Positions 1-8,625 of a stretch of DNA of 38,762 nt are shown here, piece after piece. How positions within the stretch are numbered: position 1 is the stretch's first letter; each line of letters starts with the position of its first letter. This stretch comes from a bacterium (lineage in GTDB: Bacteria > Acidobacteriota > Aminicenantia > Aminicenantales > Aminicenantaceae), in assembly GCA_018335295.1 (NCBI GenBank), contig JAGXKI010000020.1, forward strand, positions 1 to 38,762, given 5' to 3'. Position numbers and translations under genes: made by a program. The notes under the pieces were generated by a model that saw only the letters and a list, made by a program, of their open reading frames with translations, was not told where the DNA came from and made no database searches.

Positions 1-2298
1 AATGCCCAGATAACCCACTTTTTTGCGGGGGCCTCGCTCGATGTCTCCCCCTCCTCGGTAAGTGTGGGAGGAATTCAACTCCGCAATCAACTCTCCGATA
101 ACGAAATTGACATCGCTGCGTGTGACCGCGTCATCAAGGAGAGCCTGGTAATGTTCTTTCATGGCCTCCCAGTCCACCCCGTGCATGTGAGGATCATAGA
201 AATAATCCCGACACAGCCTCCAGGCTTCATCGAATATCTGCTGCCACTCTTTTGGAGGATTCAAATCCATTTCCATTTCCTTGATGTTCAAGGGCTTGTC
301 CAGTTTCTGTTTCGGCTTAACTTCCACCACTGCATAGGTGTTCTTTTTCCAGGCCAAAAGTTTTTTCCGGTCCGAAGAGATCCGGTATCCATCGACGTCT
401 CCTAAAATGGTTTTTTCTTCCCTTTCCTCCAAATCAAAATATTTCAGCTGACTCTTTTTCTCTGCCGATCCGGTCCGGGGCCTTTGGGTATAAATAATCT
501 TTCCTTTGGCTGAAGAGAGCTGCCTGTAATTTCCGGCCTTTGGGGGTAAAACCACAACCCGTTTCTCAAAATTCTGGATATTGATCTGGACCGGTTCGGG
601 GGTTTCTTTTTCTTCCTTTTCCTCTTCCCCCTTTTCTTCGGTTTTGGCTTCCACCGTATCGTTTCGGGGAGCTAGGGGTGATTCAATATCCGGGGTCAAA
701 GGAACCGCGGCAATGTTTGTGGTATTGGGGTAGATGAAGGAATTATCCACATCGCTGTAGATAGGGCGGAAGGTTCGGCTGGTGAAAAAGTAAAGGTATT
801 TCCCTTGGGTATCGAAAACAGGTTGGGAATCGATGTAATATCCAGAAGTCAGCTGATACCGTTTGTCTTTGTTTGTATCATAAAGGAACACAGCATCATG
901 GCGGTTATCCAATCCTCTGGAATAGGCTAACCAGCGGCTGTCAGGGGACCAGCTCGCGGAAAATCTCTCCAAAGCTCCCTGGGTCATCCACAATCCTTGA
1001 TCCACTTTCTCCAGTTTTTCTTCCTCTATGTCATAGATATAAATGGTCATGGCCTTATCGATAAAAGCCAACTTTGTGCTGTCGGGAGACCAGTAGCTCC
1101 TGTACCGGAATCCTGAGGAAAAAGAGGTTAAGGTTTGAGATTCCTGAGGGTCCTGGGTGGACTGCAAAACAAGCTGATACTCCCCGGAACGGTCACTCCA
1201 GAAAGCCACATGCTTTCCATCAGGGGAATAAGTAGGATATCTCTCTGCTGTTCCCGAACTTTGAGTCCGGTTGACCACCGCCCCGTGCTCGGAAGGAAGA
1301 GAAAAAATTTCTCCCCGAGCTTCCAGCAGCACCCTTTCCCCGTGAGGAGAAATATCTCCGTGGCGGATGTGTTTGGATACACTAACCCTTTGAGGCTTCA
1401 TGGTGGACCGGTCGGTGACCACTTGGATGGAGACCCGCTCCAGTTCTTCACTCTGGAGGTTGAAAAGATACATTTCCCCCCCGGCTTCAAACACGATATC
1501 TTGAGGTCCAATGGCCGGAAAATGAATATCAAACTCCTTGAAATGAGTGAGCTGACGAAATTCTCCGGATTGAGGGTTGTAGACCCAAATGTTGTAACGC
1601 TTATGAGGGCCTCGGTCGGAGAGAAAATAGAGTTTCCCGTTTTTGACCATGGGCTGAGTGTCGTTCGCCGGGTCCTGGGTGATTCTTTTGGATTCATAGG
1701 TTTCAAGGTCAAACCTCCATATATCAGGAGCCATCCCTCCTCGGTACCTCTTCCAGGTCCGAAAATCTCTGGAAATGGGGATATAATAAAGAACCTGGGC
1801 ATCCGAAGAGAGCATCCCAAATTCAGCGTAAGGCAGGGGAAGCTTCTGGGGCAAACTTCCTTTTGAGGAAACCCGGTAAAACTGATTGAATCGCTGACGC
1901 CCGCTTTTCCGGGAAGAGGCGAACAACAGATGATTTCCCTGGGGATACCAATCCAACATTCGGTCTGTCTGTCCGTGATAAGTGACCCTGTGAGGAACTC
2001 CTCCTTGAGAAGGAATCACGTAAATGTCTTTATTGCCGTCATAGTTGCCGGTGAAAGCAATTCTCTCCCCATCAGGGGAAAAACGGGGAAATGATTCCTC
2101 CCCTTGAGGTGAACTGAGATTGTGGGCGGTTCCTCCTGTTTTGGGCACAATCCAGATGTCATCGGCGTAAACAAAACAGATATGAGTCTCCGAAACATCC
2201 GGATACCGGAAAAGTCTGGCATTGACCTGGGCACTGGCGTGAACCCAAATTCCCAAAATCAATAAAAGAGATAGGATCATCACAAAGTTTTTTTTCAT
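1..2298 (-). CDS. Tricorn-type S41 peptidase with TolB-like propeller (3' end off the window)
   Basis: This is a secreted or periplasmic serine peptidase of the tricorn-like S41 family, which cuts peptides from unfolded proteins. The frame is open from the ATG at 2298 to the window edge, giving 766 residues; tricorn-type homologues usually run past 1000, so the PDZ domain and second catalytic half are missing. Residues 1-24 look like a signal peptide (MKKNFVMILSLLLILG). Repeated TolB/PD40 motifs such as FPRFSPDG and YPTYSPDGKHVAFWS fill residues 30-500 and indicate a beta-propeller. A Glu/Lys-rich linker lies near residues 546-566. The motif NSSHTYRGG places Ser744-His745 where archaeal tricorn has its Ser-His pair; the nucleophile Ser lies off the window. 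AAGGAGG sits 6 bases before the start. Family call is firm; substrate is unknown. Confidence 0.9.
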   Translation of the reverse strand, partial: MKKNFVMILSLLLILGIWVHASAQVNARLFRYPDVSETHICFVYADDIWIVPKTGGTAHNLSSPQGEESFPRFSPDGERIAFTGNYDGNKDIYVIPSQGGVPHRVTYHGQTDRMLDWYPQGNHLLFASSRKSGRQRFNQFYRVSSKGSLPQKLPLPYAEFGMLSSDAQVLYYIPISRDFRTWKRYRGGMAPDIWRFDLETYESKRITQDPANDTQPMVKNGKLYFLSDRGPHKRYNIWVYNPQSGEFRQLTHFKEFDIHFPAIGPQDIVFEAGGEMYLFNLQSEELERVSIQVVTDRSTMKPQRVSVSKHIRHGDISPHGERVLLEARGEIFSLPSEHGAVVNRTQSSGTAERYPTYSPDGKHVAFWSDRSGEYQLVLQSTQDPQESQTLTSFSSGFRYRSYWSPDSTKLAFIDKAMTIYIYDIEEEKLEKVDQGLWMTQGALERFSASWSPDSRWLAYSRGLDNRHDAVFLYDTNKDKRYQLTSGYYIDSQPVFDTQGKYLYFFTSRTFRPIYSDVDNSFIYPNTTNIAAVPLTPDIESPLAPRNDTVEAKTEEKGEEEKEEKETPEPVQINIQNFEKRVVVLPPKAGNYRQLSSAKGKIIYTQRPRTGSAEKKSQLKYFDLEEREEKTILGDVDGYRISSDRKKLLAWKKNTYAVVEVKPKQKLDKPLNIKEMEMDLNPPKEWQQIFDEAWRLCRDYFYDPHMHGVDWEAMKEHYQALLDDAVTRSDVNFVIGELIAELNSSHTYRGGGDIERGPRKKVGYLGI

Positions 2299-2342
2299 TC
2301 ATTCCCTCCTTCGTATATCATTGAGGATAAAATTCATTCTTC

Positions 2343-2411
2343 CCAGAGGAATCCAGGGGAGTCTTATAAAAATCATAGAGAATATTCCTCTGGAATGGTC
2401 CATCGACTCCC
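2343..2411 (-). promoter_or_regulatory. Candidate H-type pseudoknot in the 5' leader of the S41 peptidase gene
   Basis: Two interleaved inverted repeats lie between the predicted transcription start (about 2420) and the start codon at 2298. Stem A pairs CCAGAGGAAT (2384-2393 read on the minus strand) with ATTCCTCTGG (2343-2352), 10 perfect pairs. Stem B pairs GGGAGTC (2405-2411, minus strand) with GACTCCC (2357-2363), 7 perfect pairs. The order B5'-A5'-B3'-A3' is that of an H-type pseudoknot, with only 4 bases between B3' and A3'. I do not recognise a known riboswitch class. The complementarity is seen directly; any regulatory role is inference. Confidence 0.5.
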
Positions 2412-2426
2412 TCTTTATGCTAAAAA

Positions 2427-2455
2427 GATATACAACTTTTGGGACTCCAAGTCAA
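2427..2455 (-). promoter_or_regulatory. Promoter for the S41 peptidase gene
   Basis: On the minus strand TTGACT (2450-2455) is followed after 17 bp by TATATC (2427-2432), putting transcription start near 2420 and giving a leader of about 120 bases. The -35 box is part of a 9-mer, TTGACTTGG, that recurs at two other promoters in this window. Confidence 0.55.
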
Positions 2456-2462
2456 CAGAATT

Positions 2463-2477
2463 TTGACGAATTGTCAA
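2463..2477. promoter_or_regulatory. Palindrome TTGAC-N5-GTCAA upstream of the S41 promoter
   Basis: A perfect 5-bp inverted repeat with a 5-bp spacer (TTGACGAATTGTCAA) ends 8 bp from the -35 box of the S41 gene. Its position would suit an activator or repressor site. It is short, so it could be chance. Confidence 0.3.
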
Positions 2478-2789
2478 CAATGTCATAATTTTATTCCGCA
2501 TCTTGCTGGTGTATAATTTCTTTTTCAGGAAGCTGGAGTATTTGATTTATAAATCATCCATGACCATTCCTCTTAGAAAAGAAAGCTCCCCCTTTTGGAG
2601 CCCAAAAATCTGATTGGAGCAACTCACCCTCCCCAGATTCATCTTTAAAGAGTACTGATTTCCATTAGAAACTTGACCCCAAAAATCGCCATTTAACCCC
2701 TAAATTCTGTGGAAAACTCACCTTAAATATCTGATAATATTAGAATTGGCTGGGCCCGTCCCCATTAATACATTAATAGCCATTAGGAT
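2478..2789. other. AT-rich intergenic stretch, no gene seen
   Basis: The gap between the terminator of the propeller gene and the S41 promoter has stops in all frames at short intervals, and no tRNA-like fold or repeat that I can see. Besides the palindrome at 2463 I find nothing to call. Confidence 0.5.
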
Positions 2790-2819
2790 AAAAAAAGCCC
2801 GCCTCGAGGACGGGCTTTT
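2790..2819 (-). terminator. Intrinsic terminator after the first Asp-box propeller gene
   Basis: GCCCG (2797-2801) and CGGGC (2811-2815) form a GC-rich stem, lengthened by flanking A/T pairs, with a loop that holds the palindrome CCTCGAGG. Read on the minus strand it is followed by a run of seven T (2790-2796). It lies 22 bases past the stop of the gene that ends at 2842, and isolates that gene from the S41 gene downstream. The T-run on the other side is weaker, so the main direction is minus. Confidence 0.85.
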
Positions 2820-2841
2820 CTTGCTTTGTTAAGAAGTCATA

Positions 2842-5220
2842 TCAGTCGTAGTAGCGGCGGGGCTGCTCGGATTTTTTGTTGATCGGTTCGGCGTCCATGG
2901 CATACATACCTCGTCCGTGGGTGGCGATGACCAAGATGTTGTCGCGAGGATGGATCACGATATCCTGGACAAAAGCTGTAGGTAATTCACTTCCCAGCAC
3001 TTTCCAGGTCTTTCCTCCGTCCGTAGTGACATAAACTCCTGGATCGGCCGCGACATAGAGAATATCCTCGTTTACGGGGTCTTCTATGATGGCGTTCACC
3101 GGACCGAGAGGCATATTATTGCTGATATCCACCCAGGTTTCGCCGTAGTCGGTGGACTTCCACACATAGGGAGCGAAATCATCGTCTCTTTTGCCGTTTT
3201 GGGTCATGTAGACGGTGCTCTTGTCGTGTTGGGAAGCCACAATCCGGCTGACCCATTTCCGGTGAGGCAGTCCGTCCATGATCTCTTTCCAGTTCTTTCC
3301 TCCGTCTCTGGTGACATGAACCTTTCCGTCATCTGTTCCTGCATAAATCACTCGGGGATTGAAGGGGGACTCGGAGATGGTAAAGATAGTCTGGTAGGGA
3401 ATATCTCCCAGCTTTTCTTCAAGGCCGTAGCTCAAGTCAGGGCTGATGCGTTCCCAAACGTCTCCCTTGAAGCGGGAACGGTAGAGATACTGCAGTCCCA
3501 GGTAGACGGTCTTGGGATGATTGGGAGAGAGAACAATCGGCGCCAGCCACTGTCCTCTGAGCAGGTCCAATCCTGGTTCTTGAGGAGGATAAATTCCTTT
3601 GGACTCCCCAGTTTCCACGTTAGTCCGGGTGATGTGTCCGTAAAATCCAGCAGAGTAAACGGTATCTGGGTCCGTGGGGTCGATGGCATGGGTGGAGCCC
3701 TCGCCTCCCGGAGCCCGTTCCCATTCCACTGCCTGGAAACCTTCCTTCACATTGCCTCGACGGTCTTTTTTACGGAGCACTCGAGCCCGGAAACTTCCGT
3801 GATCCTGCATGGAACCGTAGACATAGAAAGGTTTGCTCATGTCATAGGAAACATTGAAAAACTGACACACCGGGAGGTTGTGGGTGAAGGTTTTCCAATT
3901 CTTTCCCTTATCGTAGGAAATAGCGATACCTCCATCATTGACATTGACAATGTAAGAAGAGTTATTGGGATCGATCCACATTCCGTGGTGGTCACCGTGA
4001 ACCCCTCGGGCGATGTGTTTGAATGTCTTTCCCCCGTCGGTAGAGACGCTCATAGGGACGCCCATGATGTACACCCGGTTCGGGTCGTTGGGATCCACTC
4101 GGATCTGGCCGAAAACCCAGCCGTAAGTGCCGGAATGCTCCATCATGAACTCCTTCATCTTTTCAGTCCGGCCGCTCATCTTGGTCCAGGTTTCTCCCTT
4201 GTCATCGGAACGGTATACGGTGGCTCCCTTGATAATGCCCTCCAGGTTTCGGGTATAAGCAGCGGCTTTTTCCTCAGGAGTGAGTTCTCGGGCTATTTCA
4301 TAGTTATCCACCAGAGCGTAAAGTACATCGGGCTGACTGAGGCAAACATCCAGGCCGATCCGTCCTCTGTACTTGGCTTCGGGCAGACCTTTATTGATAG
4401 GCTCCCAGTTCTTTCCCCCGTCAGTAGTTTTGTAGATACCGCTTTCATCATAGCCGCTCAGGTTTCGGGGGTCGTTCCACTTGAGACGGATGCGCTGCCA
4501 CATGGCGGCATACAAAGTATCCGAATCTTCCGGGTCCATCGCCAGGTCAATAGCTCCGGTCTGTGGGCTGAGGTAAAGGACTTTTTCCCAGGTTTCTCCT
4601 CCATCAGTGGTCTTGTAAACCCCCCGATCCTTGTTGTGGGTCCATTCGTGTCCCGAAGCCGCCACGTAAACGATATCCGGGTCTTCAGGGTGGACCACGA
4701 TCCGGGCAATGGTCAGGGTATCCCCCAATCCCATGTGCTCCCAGGTTTTTCCAGCGTCTGTGGACTTGTAGATCCCCGCGCCCAACTGGGAACTGCGGAA
4801 GATGTTGGCCTCTCCGGTTCCGACCCAAAGAATGTTATTGTCGGAAGGGGCCAGAGCGATATCACCGATAGAGGCTGAAGCATGACTGTCAAAAATGGGT
4901 TCCCAGGTGGTTCCCTCATTCACGGTTTTCCACACTCCTCCTGAAGCCGTGGCTACATAGATGGTGTAGAGCTGGCCTTTGGGACTCCGGACAGCGATAT
5001 CCGTGCACCGTCCACTGACGTTGGTGGGCCCGATGTGTGACCATTTCAAATCTTTATAAGAGGAAGTCTTCTGCATTTCTTTGTACTGATGGAACCACTT
5101 CAGATGGATGTCCGCTTCGGTTTTTTCAATGACCTTCTTCGAGTTCTCTGCCTGAACAGGAAGGAGCAGCATTAAAGCCAATCCCACTGCCCAAAACAAA
5201 CGGGATAAAGTAGGTTTCAT
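2842..5220 (-). CDS. Secreted Asp-box (BNR/VPS10-like) beta-propeller protein, short form
   Basis: A 792-residue exported protein of the sortilin/VPS10-like propeller family, often labelled glycosyl hydrolase although its activity is unknown. Residues 1-24 are a signal peptide (MKPTLSRLFWAVGLALMLLL). I count ten Asp-box turns of the form S/T-x-D-x-G-x-T/N-W, for example KSTDAGKTWEHM, KTTDGGETWEKV, VTRDGGKNWKEI and VTTDGGKTWKVL, spread from about residue 95 to 755. Near residue 410 is HGDHHGMWIDP, matched in both paralogues at 11027 and 15439. The protein stops just after the blade-closing motif ATHGRGMYAMD and lacks the roughly 250-residue C-terminal region of the other two. The ribosome site AAGGAGG lies 5 bases before the ATG. 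A terminator follows it. Substrate binding in the periplasm or on the surface is inferred. Confidence 0.88.
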   Translation of the reverse strand: MKPTLSRLFWAVGLALMLLLPVQAENSKKVIEKTEADIHLKWFHQYKEMQKTSSYKDLKWSHIGPTNVSGRCTDIAVRSPKGQLYTIYVATASGGVWKTVNEGTTWEPIFDSHASASIGDIALAPSDNNILWVGTGEANIFRSSQLGAGIYKSTDAGKTWEHMGLGDTLTIARIVVHPEDPDIVYVAASGHEWTHNKDRGVYKTTDGGETWEKVLYLSPQTGAIDLAMDPEDSDTLYAAMWQRIRLKWNDPRNLSGYDESGIYKTTDGGKNWEPINKGLPEAKYRGRIGLDVCLSQPDVLYALVDNYEIARELTPEEKAAAYTRNLEGIIKGATVYRSDDKGETWTKMSGRTEKMKEFMMEHSGTYGWVFGQIRVDPNDPNRVYIMGVPMSVSTDGGKTFKHIARGVHGDHHGMWIDPNNSSYIVNVNDGGIAISYDKGKNWKTFTHNLPVCQFFNVSYDMSKPFYVYGSMQDHGSFRARVLRKKDRRGNVKEGFQAVEWERAPGGEGSTHAIDPTDPDTVYSAGFYGHITRTNVETGESKGIYPPQEPGLDLLRGQWLAPIVLSPNHPKTVYLGLQYLYRSRFKGDVWERISPDLSYGLEEKLGDIPYQTIFTISESPFNPRVIYAGTDDGKVHVTRDGGKNWKEIMDGLPHRKWVSRIVASQHDKSTVYMTQNGKRDDDFAPYVWKSTDYGETWVDISNNMPLGPVNAIIEDPVNEDILYVAADPGVYVTTDGGKTWKVLGSELPTAFVQDIVIHPRDNILVIATHGRGMYAMDAEPINKKSEQPRRYYD

Positions 5221-5317
5221 GGATTCCTCCTTGAAATATTAGATATTAGTCAGCATAGTTTAAAAACAAGATACCACAAATCATTTAAGATATAAAATGT
5301 TTTTCTTTTATTTCGTT

Positions 5318-6442
5318 TTATTTGAGGCTTTCTTTGCTTTCAAAGGACCGGTTGATAGAGAATTCTTGAAAATCGGTATCCCACTCCCCCTCTACCATAA
5401 AATGGGCCAGATGTTTACTGAGAGCCGGCCCCAGCATAAAACCGTGCCCACACATTCCTGAGGCCACATAAAGATTATCCACAGCGCTTTGGTCCACGAT
5501 GGGACTCCCGTCCGGGGTCATGGTGTAACAGCCGGCCCACTGTCTGAGAATGTGGACCTTTTCCAGTTCAGGAACCAGCCGAACCATCCGTCTTCCCATC
5601 TCCTTTATAAATTCAAGTGAACTGTCTTTCCGGATCCCCGGGACATTCGGATGGGGAGAGTAGCAGCCCAGGATATGCCCGTCTAAAAACTGGTGAAAAT
5701 AACATCCGTCCTTCCGGTAGTCCACCAACATGGGTCCTATCATCCGGGGGATCCTCTCGGTGACGATAGCTTCATGTCTTTCCGGATAAAGCGGAAGATC
5801 CAGCCCCATCATTTTCCCCAGTTCTGCCGTCCAGGGCCCCGCGCTCAGGAGAACTTTGGGGGCTTCGATCACGGTGCCGTCCTGGAGGGAAATAAGAAAG
5901 TTCTTTTTGTTTTGGAGGTTCACCACTGGGTTGTGGAGGTAAAAATCCCTCTTTTTCTCATCAAGCTTATCCTTATACCCCTTCAACACCGCAAAAGGAT
6001 AAGCCTGCCCGTCATCGGGACAGTAGGCAGCGGCCCGGAGCCCCTGTGTGTTCAACTTGGGCACAACCGACTGAGCTTCTTGGGGGCTGAGGAGAGAAAC
6101 ATTGACTCCCTCTTTTTTCTGGACCTCAATGTTGGACTTAAAAACTTCCTCAAGTTTCTGATTGTGGGCCATAAGGAGGTAGCCGTCTTGGTAAAAATCA
6201 ACCGGAAACCCGAATTCCTCCTCCATTTGAGAAAAAAGAGACACACTCTCTTTCATAACCCCGATGGAAGTGGGAGTGGAAAACTGCTGACGGATGCCCG
6301 CGATACACCGGAGGGTGGATCCGGAGCCGATGGACTCCTTCTCCACCACAGCCAGGTCCATCCCGGCTTCACTCAGATAATAAGCTGTGGCCATCCCTAT
6401 TATACCGGCACCGATAACGGCCGCATCATATGTTCGTTTCAT
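5318..6442 (-). CDS. FAD-dependent amine/amino-acid dehydrogenase (DAO family, HcnC/SoxB-like)
   Basis: A cytoplasmic or membrane-associated flavoprotein of the D-amino-acid oxidase fold, which takes electrons from a small amine or amino acid. The N-terminus carries the dinucleotide-binding motif GAGIIGMATAYYLSEAG, then GSGSTLRCIAGIRQQFS, typical of sarcosine oxidase beta and proline or hydroxyproline dehydrogenase beta subunits. The C-terminus has ASGMCGHGFMLGPALS, the second FAD contact. The frame runs further upstream to a TTG at 6496, but that lies over the promoter and adds 18 residues without homology, so I start at ATG 6442 (374 residues). It has no clear ribosome site. It is divergent from the ligase gene and, with the products at 8626 and 8900, gives the three parts of an HcnABC-type complex. 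The substrate cannot be read from the sequence. Confidence 0.85.
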   Translation of the reverse strand: MKRTYDAAVIGAGIIGMATAYYLSEAGMDLAVVEKESIGSGSTLRCIAGIRQQFSTPTSIGVMKESVSLFSQMEEEFGFPVDFYQDGYLLMAHNQKLEEVFKSNIEVQKKEGVNVSLLSPQEAQSVVPKLNTQGLRAAAYCPDDGQAYPFAVLKGYKDKLDEKKRDFYLHNPVVNLQNKKNFLISLQDGTVIEAPKVLLSAGPWTAELGKMMGLDLPLYPERHEAIVTERIPRMIGPMLVDYRKDGCYFHQFLDGHILGCYSPHPNVPGIRKDSSLEFIKEMGRRMVRLVPELEKVHILRQWAGCYTMTPDGSPIVDQSAVDNLYVASGMCGHGFMLGPALSKHLAHFMVEGEWDTDFQEFSINRSFESKESLK

Positions 6443-6473
6443 GGCTTTTGTGGAAAATTGAATTGAAATTTTT

Positions 6474-6501
6474 TTTATCACAGCCACCCCAGCCAAGTCA
6501 A
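6474..6501 (-). promoter_or_regulatory. Promoter for the FAD dehydrogenase gene
   Basis: On the minus strand TTGACT (6496-6501, part of TTGACTTGG) lies 16 bp before GATAAA (6474-6479), which has a TG one base upstream like an extended -10. Start of transcription would be near 6467, 25 bases from the chosen ATG. Confidence 0.45.
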
Positions 6502-6546
6502 CTTGAATTCTTCTTAGTTTCCAAACCTATCCCTGAATAATTTGGG

Positions 6547-6576
6547 TTGACTTGGTATTTTTTATATAGATAATAT
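6547..6576 (+). promoter_or_regulatory. Promoter for the acyl-CoA ligase gene
   Basis: TTGACT (6547-6552, part of TTGACTTGG) is followed after 18 bp by TAATAT (6571-6576). It is divergent from the promoter of the FAD dehydrogenase, about 45 bp between the two -35 boxes. Confidence 0.55.
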
Positions 6577-6618
6577 GGACGTCAAAATCGGTTGAAGAAA
6601 ATTGACAGAGATAAAAAA

Positions 6619-8538
6619 ATGACCCCACGGACCCTTCCCCGACTCTTTAAAAACAGTGTGCAACGATTCGGACGGAATGTTTTGATATGGGAGAAAAAGG
6701 GAGACCGGTATGAAGGCACCACTTATTCGGAGATGGAAAAACGGGTCTCTGATTTTTCTGCCGGGCTTATCAGCCTGGGATTGCAAAAAGGAGACCGAGC
6801 AGCCCTTATTTGTGAAGGCCGGAATGACTGGGTGATGAGTGAACTGGGGGTCCTTTTTGCCGGCGCCGTGAACGTTCCCGTCTCAGTTAAAATCAATGAT
6901 CTTTCCGACCTAAAATTCAGGCTCGCTCACTCCGGATGCAAAATGGCCGTCGTCTCCCAAACCCAAACCGATAAAATACGAAGGATCAAAAGGGACCTCC
7001 CTGACCTTGAAAGGATCGTTATTCTCGATGAAATAGACAAATGGGAATCCGAAGAAATCCACAGGGATGAAGTCATTTCCAGGGGGAAAGACTACCTCCA
7101 ATCAAAAAGGGAAACTTTTGAGAACATCTGGCAGAGTGTGCAGGAAAATGATTACGCCAATATATGCTACACATCGGGAACCACCGCGGACCCCAAAGGA
7201 ATTCTCCTCACCCATAGGAATTACACCGCCAATATTGAACAGTCCAACTCTCTGGTCTCCTGTCCCGAGTGGTATCTTACCCTGCTGATTCTGCCCTGGG
7301 ATCATGCCTTTGCCCATACCTGCGGAATCTACACTATGACGAAAAACGGTGCCAGTGTGGCTTCTGTGGAACAGGGGAAAACGGCTCTGGAAACACTCAA
7401 GAACATCCCCCAAAACATCAAGGAAATAAGGCCCACCATCATGCTGAGTGTTCCTTCCCTGGCCAAAAATTTCCGCAGAAATATAGAAAATACCATAAGA
7501 AAAAAAAGCCCTAAGACCGCATCCCTTTTCCAAAAAGCTTTAAAAACCGCCTATGACTACAACGGCATCGGTTCTAACAGAGGGAAAGGTTTTAAAAGAA
7601 AGTTAAAAAAACCCCTGCTTTCGGCCTATGATAAGCTTATATTTAAAAAAATCCAAAAGAATTTTGGGGGGAGGTTGGAATTTTTTATCGGCGGTGGAGC
7701 TCTGTTAGACATCGAACTCCAAAAGTTTTTCTATGCGATAGGAATGCCTATGTACCAGGGTTACGGACTTACCGAAGCCGCCCCTGTTATTTCCTCGAAT
7801 TCAAAAGAAACCCATAAACTCGGTTCTTCGGGAAAGGTGGCCCACAATCTTGAGTTGAAAATAAGGGACGATAAGGGCAACCCCGTTCCGACCGGAGAAA
7901 AGGGAGAAATCACTGTCAAAGGCGAAAATGTTATGCCCGGCTACTGGAAAAATGAAAAAGCCACCAAGGAAGTGCTCAAGGATGGATGGCTGTATACAGG
8001 AGACTTAGGATACCTGGATGAAGAAGGTTTTCTTTATGTTTTAGGAAGAAAAAAAAGCCTTCTCATCGGGAATGATGCTGAAAAATACAGTCCGGAGGGG
8101 ATTGAAGAGGCCATCATAGACCATTCCGAGTATATCGATCAGATGATGCTTTATAACAACCAGTGCCCTTATACAGTGGCTCTCATCGTCCCCGATAAAA
8201 ATGCTCTACTCCGGTGGCTGGAAAACCAAAACCTTTCCTGCAAGACTCCCCAAGGACAGGAGGCGGTGTTAAAACTTATCCAACAGCAAATCGAGGCCTT
8301 CACCTCCGGAGGAGAATACGAAGGCATGTTTCCCCAGAGGTGGCTCCCTTCAGCCTTTGCGGTCCTGGGGGAACCCTTTACCGAAGAAAACCATATGCTC
8401 AATTCAACGTTAAAAAAAGTACGCCGCAACATCACTGAATTTTACAAAAACAGAATCGATTACCTTTACACCCCGGAAGGAAAAAATATCTTCAACCACC
8501 AAAACAGAACCATCGTCTCCCGCTTTGTAGAGTCTTAA
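6619..8538 (+). CDS. AMP-forming acyl-CoA synthetase (long-chain fatty acid-CoA ligase-like)
   Basis: An ANL-superfamily enzyme that activates a carboxylic acid with ATP and joins it to coenzyme A. Motifs in order: the P-loop YTSGTTADPKG (about residue 182), YQGYGLTEAAP (about 380), GWLYTGDLGYLDEEGFLYVLGRKK (about 455-480, hinge and ribose-binding Asp) and NSTLKKVRRN near residue 594 with the C-terminal lysine region. Length (639 residues) and the N-terminal start TLPRLFKNSVQRFG fit long-chain acyl-CoA ligases; the P-loop has A-D where most have G-x. I start at ATG 6619; a TTG at 6592 is in frame and would add 9 residues, and neither has a good ribosome site. It is followed after 87 bp by a separate promoter for the [2Fe-2S]/FAD pair, so co-regulation with those genes is not certain. 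The acid it activates is unknown. Confidence 0.88.
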   Translation: MTPRTLPRLFKNSVQRFGRNVLIWEKKGDRYEGTTYSEMEKRVSDFSAGLISLGLQKGDRAALICEGRNDWVMSELGVLFAGAVNVPVSVKINDLSDLKFRLAHSGCKMAVVSQTQTDKIRRIKRDLPDLERIVILDEIDKWESEEIHRDEVISRGKDYLQSKRETFENIWQSVQENDYANICYTSGTTADPKGILLTHRNYTANIEQSNSLVSCPEWYLTLLILPWDHAFAHTCGIYTMTKNGASVASVEQGKTALETLKNIPQNIKEIRPTIMLSVPSLAKNFRRNIENTIRKKSPKTASLFQKALKTAYDYNGIGSNRGKGFKRKLKKPLLSAYDKLIFKKIQKNFGGRLEFFIGGGALLDIELQKFFYAIGMPMYQGYGLTEAAPVISSNSKETHKLGSSGKVAHNLELKIRDDKGNPVPTGEKGEITVKGENVMPGYWKNEKATKEVLKDGWLYTGDLGYLDEEGFLYVLGRKKSLLIGNDAEKYSPEGIEEAIIDHSEYIDQMMLYNNQCPYTVALIVPDKNALLRWLENQNLSCKTPQGQEAVLKLIQQQIEAFTSGGEYEGMFPQRWLPSAFAVLGEPFTEENHMLNSTLKKVRRNITEFYKNRIDYLYTPEGKNIFNHQNRTIVSRFVES

Positions 8539-8563
8539 AAAGACCCCTCCTTCAAATCCTTCC

Positions 8564-8592
8564 TTGACAATTTTGAGGCCAAAAGATAGGTT
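8564..8592 (+). promoter_or_regulatory. Promoter for the [2Fe-2S]/FAD dehydrogenase pair
   Basis: TTGACA (8564-8569) is followed after 17 bp by TAGGTT (8587-8592). The -35 box is perfect and the -10 box is weak. The start codon at 8626 is about 27 bases from the predicted transcription start. Confidence 0.45.
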
Positions 8593-8625
8593 AAGACTTC
8601 AAAAATCCGTTTTCAAAGTTGGAAA

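Noticed and set aside
3199-4878. A 559-codon open frame antisense to the first propeller gene, and a 649-codon one antisense to the third (15400-17349)
   Set aside because: They are mirror frames of Asp-box coding sequence. The products have no domain motifs, no ribosome site, and similar shadows occur opposite all three paralogues.
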